From the NCBI RefSeq assembly GCF_002025665.1, contig NZ_CP018786.1:124001-188000 (forward strand): 64,000 nucleotides of DNA, read 5' to 3'. The DNA comes from Chryseobacterium indologenes. GTDB lineage: Bacteria; Bacteroidota; Bacteroidia; Flavobacteriales; Weeksellaceae. Shown here one piece after another: positions 15,631 to 24,499 of the stretch. The notes under the pieces are model-generated. The model saw only the letters and a program-made list of their open reading frames with translations. It did not search any database and was not told the DNA's origin. Made by a program: the position numbers and the translations under genes. Numbering within the stretch: position 1 is the stretch's first letter; the number at the start of each line of letters is the position of its first letter.

Positions 15631-17175
15631 TTATCCCATTGGCAGCTTTATCGTGAACGTACTTCCTTTTCCTTTATGAGAGTCTACGATAATCTGTCCT
15701 TTGTGCAGTTCTACAATTTTCTTCACGTAAGAAAGACCTAATCCCTGTCCTTTTACGTTGTGAATATTTCCGGTTTCTTCTCTGAAGAACTTCTCGAAAA
15801 TTTTGGTTTTATTCTGGGTATCCATTCCCATTCCTTTATCGGAAATTTCAATCACGTACCAGTGTCCTTCATTTCTTGTTTCTACATGTATTTCCGGTGC
15901 TTCAGGAGAGTATTTGTTGGCATTATCGAGTAAGTTCACCAGCATATTCGAGATGTGGAATTCATCTATTTTAAAATTATAATGGGTAGCATTAAATTTC
16001 TGCGTAAGCGTTCCGTTTCTTTGCTGTACAATCAGATTGAAAGATTCTGTTGTCCTTTTGATTAATTCTCTTACGTTGGTTTCTTTTAAGAATAATTCTA
16101 CTTCATTTCTTTCAAGCTTAGACATATTGAGTACGTTTTCCACCTGCTTTTTCATCCTTAAGTTCTCCTGCTTGATCAGTTCGGAGTAATATTTTACCTT
16201 GTCCGGATTGGTGGCTATTTTGTCATTAGCTAATGAATCCGTAGCCACAGAAATCGTTGCCAATGGTGTTTTAAACTCATGGGACATATTGTTGATGAAG
16301 TCTGTTTTCACTTCAGCAAGCTTTTTCTGTCTCATCATATAATTGATGGAAATAATATAAATCCCAAGAATCGTAAGAAGAGATAGGAATGTTCCCAGAA
16401 GCATGGGCCAGTTGTTCATCGCAAGAGAATATTCTTTTTTAGGGAAGACTAATGCGAGGCTGTATAACGTATTTTTCTTATCGGCAAAAAGAGGAAAGCT
16501 GTAGGTATTACTGTCTTTTTTCTCTTTGTAAGCCTTATTGGCAATGCTTGTAAGTTTATTGTTGCGGTCCAGAACTCCATATCCGAATTTGGCCGTAATA
16601 CCTCGGATTTTAAGCTCTTTTGCAATAACAGAGTCCAGCGTTTTCGGATCCACTCTTTTAGTAATAGGAAGGTTGTTTCCATATACTTTGACGAATTCTT
16701 TCATGGAGTAATCTCCTGTCTCAATCTCCTGATTGATATCTTGCGTTAAAAGTTCGCGATTAGTGGTATCTCTTTTTATTTTATAGGCGGCTTCATCTGT
16801 ATATAAAGTGGTCAGCTTAATAGAATCTCCTTTTTGGGAAATTGGAAGCTGTGTTTTTTCAATAATATTTTTAGAATAGATAATCTGTCTCTGAGTACCG
16901 GAATCCTCCACTTGCTGGATGGTGGTTAAAGATGGCTGCTTGCTGTTTGCCAGAATATTTTTTCTGAAATCTTTATAATCCTGATTCAAATATTTATCTG
17001 CCTCAATCTCTTCAATACTTTTTGAAGTACTTTCCAAAACTGCATACACTTTATTTGAAAAATCCTGTTCCAGTACGCCGTAATAGCCTTTCAACCAATA
17101 AAATTGGAGCGTTACAAAGACAATCAGTGAGATTGTCATAAACACTGAAATTATTGGGATGAATTTGTTATTCAT
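15631..17175 (-). CDS. Sensor histidine kinase (RprX-like)
   Basis: 514 aa. One membrane segment near residues 8-28 and a second near 255-280 flank a ~225-residue periplasmic sensor region without a recognised fold. The cytoplasmic part has HisKA with NNMSHEFKTPLATIS (phospho-acceptor His299) and a HATPase domain with N-box LVNLLDNANKYS, G-boxes ISDKGMGM and GQGLGLSYVKKIV, and a GKGSTFTIKLP end. It should autophosphorylate and drive the response regulator 136 nt downstream. The intervening gap is AT-rich with no clear signal. A large periplasmic domain suggests an envelope or extracellular cue. Confidence 0.92.
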   Translation of the reverse strand: MNNKFIPIISVFMTISLIVFVTLQFYWLKGYYGVLEQDFSNKVYAVLESTSKSIEEIEADKYLNQDYKDFRKNILANSKQPSLTTIQQVEDSGTQRQIIYSKNIIEKTQLPISQKGDSIKLTTLYTDEAAYKIKRDTTNRELLTQDINQEIETGDYSMKEFVKVYGNNLPITKRVDPKTLDSVIAKELKIRGITAKFGYGVLDRNNKLTSIANKAYKEKKDSNTYSFPLFADKKNTLYSLALVFPKKEYSLAMNNWPMLLGTFLSLLTILGIYIISINYMMRQKKLAEVKTDFINNMSHEFKTPLATISVATDSLANDKIATNPDKVKYYSELIKQENLRMKKQVENVLNMSKLERNEVELFLKETNVRELIKRTTESFNLIVQQRNGTLTQKFNATHYNFKIDEFHISNMLVNLLDNANKYSPEAPEIHVETRNEGHWYVIEISDKGMGMDTQNKTKIFEKFFREETGNIHNVKGQGLGLSYVKKIVELHKGQIIVDSHKGKGSTFTIKLPMG

Positions 17176-17376
17176 TATGTAATTATATAGGTTTTGGAAA
17201 AATGAATGTTAAAATTAATTGTTTTAAGAGTACATAAACAAAAAACGAGCCAAAAAATTGTTTTTTTTCTCTTAAAAGAGTGTTTTTTAACAATTATTTA
17301 TGAATTATCCTTTAGTTGTCATATGAAAAGTGGCTTTCCATAAATAAAGTGCTAACTTTATTAAAAATAAATATTT

Positions 17377-17868
17377 ATGGAATCTAATATCATTTTCAAC
17401 AAAGATTTTGATGCGTCCAGCACTTACGTCATGAAGATTTATAAAGCTGATGTTTCAACAGTGTGGAAGTATTTTACAGAAGCCGAATTATTGGACCAGT
17501 GGTGGGGACCCAAGCCCTGGAAGTGTGAAACAGTAAGTCAGGATTTCAGGGAAGGAGGAATCTGGATGTATGCAATGGTAGGGCCCAACGGAGAAAAAGG
17601 ACCTATGTATTCTAAGACTCAATATGGGGAGATAATGGAACACAGAAGCCTTGACTGGCTGAGTGCTTTCGCTGATAAAGAAGGAAATATCAATGAAGAT
17701 TTTCCAAGGTCAAAATGGCTGATCGGTTTTACAGGAGTGGAAGAAGGTACTAAAGTAACCATCAACATCCATTACCATTCTCCTGAAGTGATGAAAAAGC
17801 TCATGGACATGGGATTTGAAGAAGGATTTAAAATGGGGCTGAATCAATTGGAAGAATTAATTGGATGA
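17377..17868 (+). CDS. SRPBCC-domain (AHSA1-type) protein
   Basis: 163 aa, spanning one START/Bet v1-like fold of the Hsp90-activator-homologue type. Typical phrases are IYKADVSTVWKYFTEAELLD, QWWGPKPWKCETVSQDFREG, GGIWMYAMVGPNGE and the C-terminal helix FEEGFKMGLNQLEELI. Members bind small hydrophobic ligands or act in stress responses, but most bacterial ones have no defined role. It is a single-gene unit: the histidine kinase gene diverges upstream and a bidirectional terminator follows. Confidence 0.88.
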   Translation: MESNIIFNKDFDASSTYVMKIYKADVSTVWKYFTEAELLDQWWGPKPWKCETVSQDFREGGIWMYAMVGPNGEKGPMYSKTQYGEIMEHRSLDWLSAFADKEGNINEDFPRSKWLIGFTGVEEGTKVTINIHYHSPEVMKKLMDMGFEEGFKMGLNQLEELIG

Positions 17869-17897
17869 GTTTGAAGATGTAAAAAATACTTATTTAT

Positions 17898-17935
17898 AAA
17901 AAAGAGGATTTTCCATTGGAAAATCCTCTTTTTAT
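17898..17935. terminator. Bidirectional terminator between convergent genes
   Basis: AAAAAGAGGATTTTCC and its complement (17899-17914 with 17918-17933) are separated by ATT; A and T tracts on both sides make it usable from both strands. Confidence 0.85.
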
Positions 17936-17983
17936 TTATCGACAGGGATTAACTTCCTGTTTCTTTCTTCAAACCTCCAGCCT

Positions 17984-18325
17984 TTATAAAAGCTCTTCTT
18001 CCTGAAAGTACTGTATAATTGCCTTTTTCATAAGCAAAGTCTGCTCATTAGGCTTTAATTCCGGGAGTTCTTCCAGGCTTTCAAACTGTGGCCATCCATC
18101 TTCATAGTGGGTGAATTTATAATATCCAAAAGGTTCAAGCAATCTGCATACTGCAATATGAATCAGGTTTACCTTGTCTTCTTTCGTATATTTTTGTTGG
18201 CCGCTTCCCAGCTCCTGTAGCCCTATCAGAAATAAAAGGGTTTCAATGGGCGGATTCTTCTCAGTCTGAAAATTATCTTCGAAGAACTGTTCTATTTTTT
18301 TCCAATATTCGGATTCGTTAATCAT
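17984..18325 (-). CDS. Conserved hypothetical protein, translationally coupled to oligopeptidase B
   Basis: 113 aa, acidic, no signal peptide or membrane segment. The start codon overlaps the stop of the oligopeptidase gene by 4 nt (ATGA type), so translation is probably coupled. Features are the helical N-terminus MINESEYWKKIEQFFEDNF and an aromatic-rich middle (PFGYYKFTHYEDGWPQF). I do not recognise a characterised family. Codon use matches its neighbours, so it is a real gene; the function is unknown. Confidence 0.8.
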   Translation of the reverse strand: MINESEYWKKIEQFFEDNFQTEKNPPIETLLFLIGLQELGSGQQKYTKEDKVNLIHIAVCRLLEPFGYYKFTHYEDGWPQFESLEELPELKPNEQTLLMKKAIIQYFQEEELL

Positions 18326-20370
18326 TCTTTTTGATTTTCTAGTTTTAATAAAAATGCGAATTCCAACGCATCTTCCTTCAGAGATTCAAATCTTCCGCTT
18401 GCTCCTCCGTGTCCGGAGCTCATGTCAGTTTTAAATACTAACATATTATCGTCTGTTTTTAATTCTCTCAGTTTTGCTGTCCATTTTGCCGGTTCCCAAT
18501 ACTGCACCTGAGAATCGTGGAATCCTGTAGTGATCAGCATGTGAGGGTAATCTTTAGCCTCTACATTATCATAAGGAGAATAGTCTTTCATATAATAATA
18601 ATATTCCTCGTCGTTAGGGTTTCCCCATTCGTCATATTCTCCGGTTGTCAAAGGGATTGTATCATCAAGCATCGTAGAAACAACATCTACAAATGGCACC
18701 TGTGCCACAATTCCGTTGAATAACAGAGGTTCATAATTCACCACAGCACCTACCAGTAGACCTCCGGCACTTCCTCCCATCGCATACATGTGTTTTGATG
18801 AAGTATAATTTTCCTTAATTAAGTATTTTCCTGCGTCAATAAAATCAAAGAATGTATTTTTCTTGAATAGCATTTTTCCGTCCTCATACCATTCTCTTCC
18901 CAAATATTCACCACCGCGAATGTGAGCAATAGCATAGATGAAACCTCTGTCCAGTAAAGATAATCTTACATTCGAAAAGCTGGCATCAACAGTATGCCCG
19001 TAGCTTCCGTAACCATACAGAAGAAGCGGAGTGTTGGCAGATTTTTTGGTATCTTTATGATATACCAATGAAATAGGAACTTTAGTTCTTCCATCTCTTG
19101 AGTCTGCCCAGATTCTTTCTGAAATATAATTTTCAGGAACAAATTTTCCACCCAAAACTTCCTGTTGTTTCAGCAGCTTTGTAGTCTTGTCCTTCATGTT
19201 ATACTCATAGGTGGAACTAGGCTGTGTAAGGGATGTGTAACCGTAACGTAAAATCTCTGTATCAAATTCCAGATTGATGCCGATGTAAGCTGTATAAGTA
19301 GGGTCTGAGAACGGTAAGTAATAAGATTCCTGTGTTTTCTCATCGATAATTTTGATCTGAAGCAGTCCTCTTTCCCTTTCTTCCAATACCAGATAATCTT
19401 TAAAGATTTCAAAACCTTCCAATAAAACTTCAGCACGGTGTGGAATAACATCAATCCAGTTTTCCATACCGCAGTTATCAATCTTTGTTTTTACAATCTT
19501 AAAATTGATAGCATCATCAGCATTGGTAATGATATAAAACTCATCTTCATAATGCTCTACGGAATATTCAAGGTCATCTATTCTTGGCTGGATCACTTTC
19601 CATTCTGCAAATACATTATCAGAAGGGATAAAACGATGTTCATCAGAAATAGTGCTTGAGCTGGCAATGAAAATATATTGTAAAGATTTTGTTTTAAATA
19701 CGTTTACATCAAAAGTATCATCTTCTTCATGGAAGATCAGTATATCCTCTGCAGAATCGGTTCCCAGCTGATGTCTGTACACCTGAAATGCACGAAGGCT
19801 TTTGTCTTTTCTGATATAAAAAATATGCTGGTTATCATTTGCCCAAACAGCTTTTCCTGTCGTATTAGGAATAGTATCCGGCAGGATTTCTCCGGTTTTT
19901 AAGTTTTTAAAATTAAGGGTGTAAATTCTTCTTCCTACATCATCCGAAGAAAAAGAGGCCAGTTCGTTATTGGGGCTTACTGCCACACTTCCTACCTCAA
20001 AAAACTCTTTGTCTTCTGCCAGAATATTAACGTCAAGTACAATTTCCTCTTCGTTTTCAAGACTTTTAAACTTTCTGCAGAAAATAGGATATTCCTTACC
20101 TTCTTCATAACGTACAATATACCAGTACTCATTAAAGAAATAAGGAAGAGACTCATCATCCTTTTTATAACGGGCTTTCATCTCTTCGAAAAGCTCTTCC
20201 TGGAGAGTTTCCGTATCTTTCATGATGAATTCTTCGTAGGCATTTTCTTCCTCGATGTATTTGATCACTTCAGGATTTTCCCTTTCATTCAACCAAAAGT
20301 AATTATCGGTTCTTTTATCGCCGTGGGTTTCTAATATTTTTTCTATTTTTTTTGCCTGTGGAGCTTTCAT
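18322..20370 (-). CDS. ptrB: Oligopeptidase B-type S9 serine peptidase
   Basis: 682 aa, the usual length for S9A oligopeptidase B. An N-terminal beta-propeller with DNYFWLNERENPEVIKYIEE precedes an alpha/beta-hydrolase domain (about 400-682). The nucleophile is Ser534 in MGGSAGGLLVGA, the probable Asp is in the GFHDSQVQYWEPAKW segment, and the His is in SSGHGGASGRF. There is no signal peptide, so it is cytoplasmic and would cut short peptides after basic residues. A small hypothetical gene overlaps its 3' end; a terminator for the hemD side lies upstream. Confidence 0.92.
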   Translation of the reverse strand: MKAPQAKKIEKILETHGDKRTDNYFWLNERENPEVIKYIEEENAYEEFIMKDTETLQEELFEEMKARYKKDDESLPYFFNEYWYIVRYEEGKEYPIFCRKFKSLENEEEIVLDVNILAEDKEFFEVGSVAVSPNNELASFSSDDVGRRIYTLNFKNLKTGEILPDTIPNTTGKAVWANDNQHIFYIRKDKSLRAFQVYRHQLGTDSAEDILIFHEEDDTFDVNVFKTKSLQYIFIASSSTISDEHRFIPSDNVFAEWKVIQPRIDDLEYSVEHYEDEFYIITNADDAINFKIVKTKIDNCGMENWIDVIPHRAEVLLEGFEIFKDYLVLEERERGLLQIKIIDEKTQESYYLPFSDPTYTAYIGINLEFDTEILRYGYTSLTQPSSTYEYNMKDKTTKLLKQQEVLGGKFVPENYISERIWADSRDGRTKVPISLVYHKDTKKSANTPLLLYGYGSYGHTVDASFSNVRLSLLDRGFIYAIAHIRGGEYLGREWYEDGKMLFKKNTFFDFIDAGKYLIKENYTSSKHMYAMGGSAGGLLVGAVVNYEPLLFNGIVAQVPFVDVVSTMLDDTIPLTTGEYDEWGNPNDEEYYYYMKDYSPYDNVEAKDYPHMLITTGFHDSQVQYWEPAKWTAKLRELKTDDNMLVFKTDMSSGHGGASGRFESLKEDALEFAFLLKLENQKE

Positions 20371-20486
20371 CCGGGTATTTTTAATTTTTTATTGAATAGA
20401 ATCTGTGTTCATACTTTTCTTCTGAAAGTAAGTGATTTACACAGAGATTCCATCAATGTTAATTTTTGTTCAAATTTAGGTAAAAA

Positions 20487-20520
20487 AAAACCATCTTTCC
20501 TTTATTGAAAAGATGGTTCA
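20487..20520. terminator. Terminator after hemD on the - strand
   Basis: AACCATCTTT (20489-20498) pairs with AAAGATGGTT (20509-20518), with T-rich sequence in the - direction. It lies 22 nt past the hemD stop. Confidence 0.75.
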
Positions 20521-20541
20521 TTGTATTTTTATAATTAAAGA

Positions 20542-21285
20542 CTATTTATGAAGTGCTTTAATATACTTTTCAAGGGCCATTGTCATAGAAGGTGTTTCCT
20601 TCGTAGGTGCCATTAAATCTACTTTTAATCCTGCTTCTTCTGCGGCTGCCAAAGTTGTGTTTCCAAAAACTCCGATCTTTGTTTCATCCTGCTTGAAGTC
20701 AGGGAAATTTTGTTGTAGCGATTTGATTCCCTGCGGACTGAAGAAAATCAGCATGTCATAATCTTTGACATTGATATCTGTAAGGTCGCTGCATACGGTA
20801 CGGTACATAATTGCTCTTGTCCAGTCTACATTAGATGCATCCATGGTTTTTACAATATCCGGACTTAAAACATCTGAAGATGGCAACAGATATTTTTCAG
20901 TTGGGAATTTTTTGAAAAGAGGAAGCAGGTCTGAGAAGTTTTTCTCCCCAAAGCTGATTTTTCTTTTTCTGTACACAATATGCTTTTGAAGGTAGTTGGC
21001 AATTGCTTCCGACTGGCAGATATATCTCATTGTATCCGGAACGGCAAAACGCAATTCCTCTGCTAGTCTGAAGTAATGGTCAATCGCATTTTTACTGGTA
21101 AAAATAATACCGGTATACTGCGTCAGATCTATTTTCTGTGTTCTGAGCTCTTTATTGTCAACCCCTTCGACGTGGATAAATGGACGGAAATCAATCTTTA
21201 TTTTTTCCTTCTTCGCTATATCCAAATATGGAGAAGACTCACTAGGCGCTGGTTGAGAAACCAATATAGACTTTATTCTCATCAT
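20542..21285 (-). CDS. hemD: Uroporphyrinogen-III synthase
   Basis: 247 aa (246 from the second Met). The two-lobed HemD pattern is visible: ILVSQPAPSESSPYLDIAKK at the start, TGIIFTSKNAIDHYF, LLPSSDVLSPDIVKTM, DMLIFFSPQGIKSL and KIGVFGNTTLAAAEEAGL. The enzyme closes and inverts ring D of hydroxymethylbilane in haem/tetrapyrrole synthesis. The adjacent upstream DUF4271 membrane protein is the usual flavobacterial neighbour, with 9 nt between them, so they are probably co-transcribed. Confidence 0.88.
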   Translation of the reverse strand: MMRIKSILVSQPAPSESSPYLDIAKKEKIKIDFRPFIHVEGVDNKELRTQKIDLTQYTGIIFTSKNAIDHYFRLAEELRFAVPDTMRYICQSEAIANYLQKHIVYRKRKISFGEKNFSDLLPLFKKFPTEKYLLPSSDVLSPDIVKTMDASNVDWTRAIMYRTVCSDLTDINVKDYDMLIFFSPQGIKSLQQNFPDFKQDETKIGVFGNTTLAAAEEAGLKVDLMAPTKETPSMTMALEKYIKALHK

Positions 21286-21294
21286 TGACTTTTA

Positions 21295-21963
21295 TTAAAA
21301 AAATAACAACTTCCAAAGCAATAATAATGGTGCGATTTGGAGGGTGCAAATATACAAAAATTTATAATACCATTTCTCGGGAAGAATCTTGTTCTTGTGA
21401 AATAAATAGAAAAAGACTTTGAAAATGAATACAAAAGCGAAGAAGCAGAAATAATATAAAAACATTTTATTTCTGTCTATCGGGAAGTAATAATGGGCTA
21501 CACAAAGAATTATTAGCAAAAATGAAAGAATGAAATAAAATTTTGTGGAGGTAAAATAAAAAATAGTCCATTTTTTTCCATCCCCTATACTTTGGTAAAA
21601 TAGAAATCCTAATGTTGACTTTGTTAAATAAAAAAGCAGCACTGCCAGCAATGTATATCCAAATTTATTAAGCTGATATCCCAGAAGTTGAAGATCTGCA
21701 ATATATTTCGGTACTATAGGTACATACTGTGAAATTAATACAGACAGGGTAAGTGTCGTTACACAGGAAGTGATAATCCAGCTGGGAAGATTGTTGCTTG
21801 CATCAAAATATTTCTGAAGCAGAAAATCTTTGAGGCTGGCATCTCTTTCTATGACGTTCATCATAAAAACATATAAAAATATACAGCCCACAAGGATAAA
21901 GATTACCCAATCATTGTTCTCAGGTATTCTTACGTGATTGATGAAGTGTTGTGATGATGGCAA
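21295..21963 (-). CDS. DUF4271 integral membrane protein
   Basis: 222 aa with six or so hydrophobic segments (for example VIFILVGCIFLYVFM, SCVTTLTLSVLISQY, FGYTLLAVLLFYL, FILSFLLIILCVAHY, YYFCFFAFVFIFKVFFY). It starts at TTG, because no ATG lies in the N-terminal part and the family motif NDWVIF begins soon after. The family is confined to Bacteroidota and sits next to hemD; its function is not known. A -7-like box partly overlaps the start region. Confidence 0.8.
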   Translation of the reverse strand: MPSSQHFINHVRIPENNDWVIFILVGCIFLYVFMMNVIERDASLKDFLLQKYFDASNNLPSWIITSCVTTLTLSVLISQYVPIVPKYIADLQLLGYQLNKFGYTLLAVLLFYLTKSTLGFLFYQSIGDGKKWTIFYFTSTKFYFILSFLLIILCVAHYYFPIDRNKMFLYYFCFFAFVFIFKVFFYLFHKNKILPEKWYYKFLYICTLQIAPLLLLWKLLFF

Positions 21964-22188
21964 AATTTAAGTTTTTTTTATTTATTATTTAACTTCATAT
22001 AACACAGCCCGGCACAGATTTTCCTGTCACCAGATCCATGAATCTGCAGTTAAAATATTTGCTCTCATCGATTTTACGTATTGTTCAGATCTGTTGAATA
22101 AAAGTTTCTGTTTCATCCGCTTAATCCCCGAGAAATATTTTTGCAAAATTATAGATTATTTTGTATAAAATAAAAAGGTTAAATAAAC

Positions 22189-22196
22189 TATCTTTG
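22189..22196 (+). promoter_or_regulatory. -7 box for the mannosyltransferase operon
   Basis: TATCTTTG matches TAnnTTTG and ends 9 nt before the ATG at 22206. Transcription would start only a few nt before that ATG, which excludes the upstream in-frame ATG at 22161 as the start. Confidence 0.7.
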
Positions 22197-22205
22197 CAAA
22201 CTGAA

Positions 22206-22922
22206 ATGAAAAAACTCGTCATCATCCCGACATATAACGAAAAGGAAAATATTGAAAATATTATTTCCGCAGTTTTTGCATTGGAGGACGACTTTCATAT
22301 CTTAGTCGTAGATGATTCTTCTCCGGATGGAACTGCAGAAATTGTAAAAGAACTGCAGAAGAAACATCCGCATTATCTGCATCTGTCCATAAGACATGTA
22401 AAAGACGGATTGGGAAAGGCATATATCCACGGGTTTAAATGGGCCATCGAAAATAAATATGACTATATTTTTGAAATGGATGCTGATTTTTCACACAATC
22501 CTAACGATCTTCCGAAACTTTTTGAAGCATGTAAAAATGCAGATATGGCGATCGGTTCCCGTTACTCAAAAGGAGTGAATGTAGTGAACTGGCCTATGGG
22601 AAGAGTGTTGCTTTCTTATTTTGCATCAAAATATGTAAGGTTTGTATTAGGACTTCCAATTCATGATACGACAGCAGGATTTGTTTGCTTTTCAAGAAAA
22701 GTATTGGAAGAAATAGGATTGGATAATGTAAAACTGAAGGGATATGGATTTCAGATTGAAATGAAATTCAGAGCTTTTAAAAAAGATTTCAGAATTGTAG
22801 AAGTTCCTATTATATTTACCAACAGAATTTTAGGAGAAAGCAAAATGAATGGTGGAATTATCCATGAAGCTGTTTTTGGAGTGCTGAACTTAAAATGGAA
22901 ATCAATCATCAACAGATTATGA
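22206..22922 (+). CDS. Polyprenol-phosphate mannosyltransferase (GT2, DPM1-like)
   Basis: 238 aa from the ATG at 22206 (MKKLVIIPTYNEKENIENII); the 15 extra codons upstream contain the promoter box. GT2 fold with LVVDDSSPDGTAEIVKELQ (first Asp motif), FEMDADFSHNP (DxD metal site), GSRYSKGVNVVNWPMGR and GESKMNGGI, as in dolichol/polyprenol monophosphomannose synthases. It would transfer mannose from GDP-mannose to polyprenyl phosphate at the cytoplasmic face of the membrane. There is no C-terminal membrane domain. The stop overlaps the start of the next gene by 4 nt, the first link of a four-gene flavobacterial operon. Confidence 0.9.
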   Translation: MKKLVIIPTYNEKENIENIISAVFALEDDFHILVVDDSSPDGTAEIVKELQKKHPHYLHLSIRHVKDGLGKAYIHGFKWAIENKYDYIFEMDADFSHNPNDLPKLFEACKNADMAIGSRYSKGVNVVNWPMGRVLLSYFASKYVRFVLGLPIHDTTAGFVCFSRKVLEEIGLDNVKLKGYGFQIEMKFRAFKKDFRIVEVPIIFTNRILGESKMNGGIIHEAVFGVLNLKWKSIINRL

Positions 22923-23296
22923 AACTGATGAAAAAGTTAATCTTTATTTTCGTTTTGTTGGGTTTGCTTTCGTGCGGTGATTATATTGATAAGCCTAAAG
23001 ATCTGATTGATAAAGATATGATGGCAGAAATCATTGCCGATCTTGCAATCAACGATCAGGCTATTTTTGTATATCCTGACAAAAATATGGAAGCAGGAAC
23101 ACGAGCTGTTTTGAAATCACATAAGGTAAAGCCTGATGATTTTGTAAATAGTTTCAAATACTATGTAATTAAAGAAGAAATGGATGGGATCACCAATGAT
23201 GCTCAGGAAATATTGCTGAAAAAAGATCCCAAAGCAGATAAATATGTAAAGGAGAGACTGAAACAGAATGGTCCTGTAATGCCTGTAGTAAGGTAA
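22919..23296 (+). CDS. DUF4296 lipoprotein
   Basis: 125 aa from the ATG at 22919, which overlaps the mannosyltransferase stop (ATGA); a second Met three codons on is also possible. The lipobox LLGLLSC gives a lipidated Cys about 20 residues in. The mature part contains KPKDLIDKDMMAEIIADLAI, the conserved DUF4296 motif, and is otherwise helical and charged. The function is unknown. Its place between a polyprenol-phosphate mannosyltransferase and tgt is conserved in flavobacteria. Confidence 0.85.
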   Translation: MKLMKKLIFIFVLLGLLSCGDYIDKPKDLIDKDMMAEIIADLAINDQAIFVYPDKNMEAGTRAVLKSHKVKPDDFVNSFKYYVIKEEMDGITNDAQEILLKKDPKADKYVKERLKQNGPVMPVVR

Positions 23297-23362
23297 AGTC
23301 AGACTGAAAGTTTCTGTCACACAAAATCACTGGCAAAAACAGTGCTTTAAAAAAGTATAGAG

Positions 23363-24493
23363 ATGAAATTTTTTAATATAGAAAAAACCTCTGAAGGAAA
23401 AGCAAGAGCAGGGGAAATTACCACAGATCACGGGAAGATTCAAACTCCTATTTTTATGCCTGTGGGAACTGTAGCAAGTGTGAAAACAGTTCATCAGAGA
23501 GAATTAAAAGAAGACATTAAAGCTCAGATTATTCTGGGAAATACTTATCACTTATATCTTCGTCCGGGCATGGAAACGATGCAGGATGCAGGTGGTTTAC
23601 ACAAATTCATGAACTGGGACCTTCCTATTCTTACCGATTCAGGAGGATTTCAGGTATTTTCACTGGCGAGTAACAGAAAAATGACGGAAGAAGGTGCGAG
23701 ATTTAAATCTCACATCGATGGAAGTTATCATATGTTCTCTCCGGAAAGATCAATGGAGATCCAAAGACAGATCGGAGCCGATATTTTCATGGCTTTTGAC
23801 GAATGTACTCCTTATCCTTGTGATTATAACCAGGCGAAATCATCTATGGAGCTTACTCACCGTTGGCTGAAAAGATGTATTGAATGGACGAATGATAATC
23901 CTGAATTATACGGACATAAACAAAGGCTTTTCCCGATTGTTCAGGGATCTACTTATTCTGATCTTAGAAAAATCTCTGCAGAAGTGATTTCTGAAGCAGG
24001 AGCAGAAGGAAATGCTATCGGAGGACTTTCCGTTGGAGAGCCTGAAGAAGAAATGTACAGAATCACTGACGAAGTGACAGATATCCTTCCAAAAGAAAAA
24101 CCAAGATACCTGATGGGAGTAGGAACTCCCTGGAACATCCTGGAGTCTATTGGGTTGGGAATTGACATGATGGATTGTGTAATGCCAACAAGAAATGCAA
24201 GAAATGCAATGCTTTTCACGTGGCAAGGGGTGATGAACCTTAAAAATGAAAAATGGAAGCGCGATTTTTCGCCTTTGGATGAATTCGGGACCAGTTTTGT
24301 AGATCGTGAATATTCAAAAGCGTATCTTCGTCACCTGTTTGTATCTAAAGAATATCTGGCAAAACAGATTGCTTCGATTCATAATCTGGCATTCTACCTT
24401 GATTTAGTGAAAGTAGCAAGAGAACATATTATGGCAGGAAATTTCTATGAATGGAAAAACTCTGTAGTACCGGTTCTTAGACAAAGACTGTAA
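23363..24493 (+). CDS. tgt: Queuine tRNA-ribosyltransferase lacking the zinc cysteines
   Basis: 376 aa, full length. Catalytic and substrate motifs are intact: NTYHLYLRPG, DSGGFQVFSLA (with the Asp that covers the base), ECTPYP, GGLSVGEPEEEM, and MDCVMPTRNARN with the nucleophilic Asp. It exchanges guanine-34 for a queuine precursor in tRNA anticodons. The C-terminal zinc site CxCxxC is missing: where other bacteria read ECDCYTCR this protein reads EFGTSFVDR, although the later His in SIHNLAFYL remains. The enzyme therefore probably folds without the structural zinc. It is followed by the LptF/G gene after 6 nt. Confidence 0.94.
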   Translation: MKFFNIEKTSEGKARAGEITTDHGKIQTPIFMPVGTVASVKTVHQRELKEDIKAQIILGNTYHLYLRPGMETMQDAGGLHKFMNWDLPILTDSGGFQVFSLASNRKMTEEGARFKSHIDGSYHMFSPERSMEIQRQIGADIFMAFDECTPYPCDYNQAKSSMELTHRWLKRCIEWTNDNPELYGHKQRLFPIVQGSTYSDLRKISAEVISEAGAEGNAIGGLSVGEPEEEMYRITDEVTDILPKEKPRYLMGVGTPWNILESIGLGIDMMDCVMPTRNARNAMLFTWQGVMNLKNEKWKRDFSPLDEFGTSFVDREYSKAYLRHLFVSKEYLAKQIASIHNLAFYLDLVKVAREHIMAGNFYEWKNSVVPVLRQRL

Positions 24494-24499
24494 GAGAAT

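Noticed and set aside
17222..17276. TTTTAAGAG / CTCTTAAAA inverted repeat upstream of the histidine kinase as an operator
   Set aside because: Only 9 bp in very AT-rich DNA, 37 nt apart, with no second copy; chance is a good explanation.
22161..22205. Longer N-terminus for the mannosyltransferase
   Set aside because: The extension contains the -7 box TATCTTTG and has no family similarity; the GT2 domain begins at the ATG at 22206.
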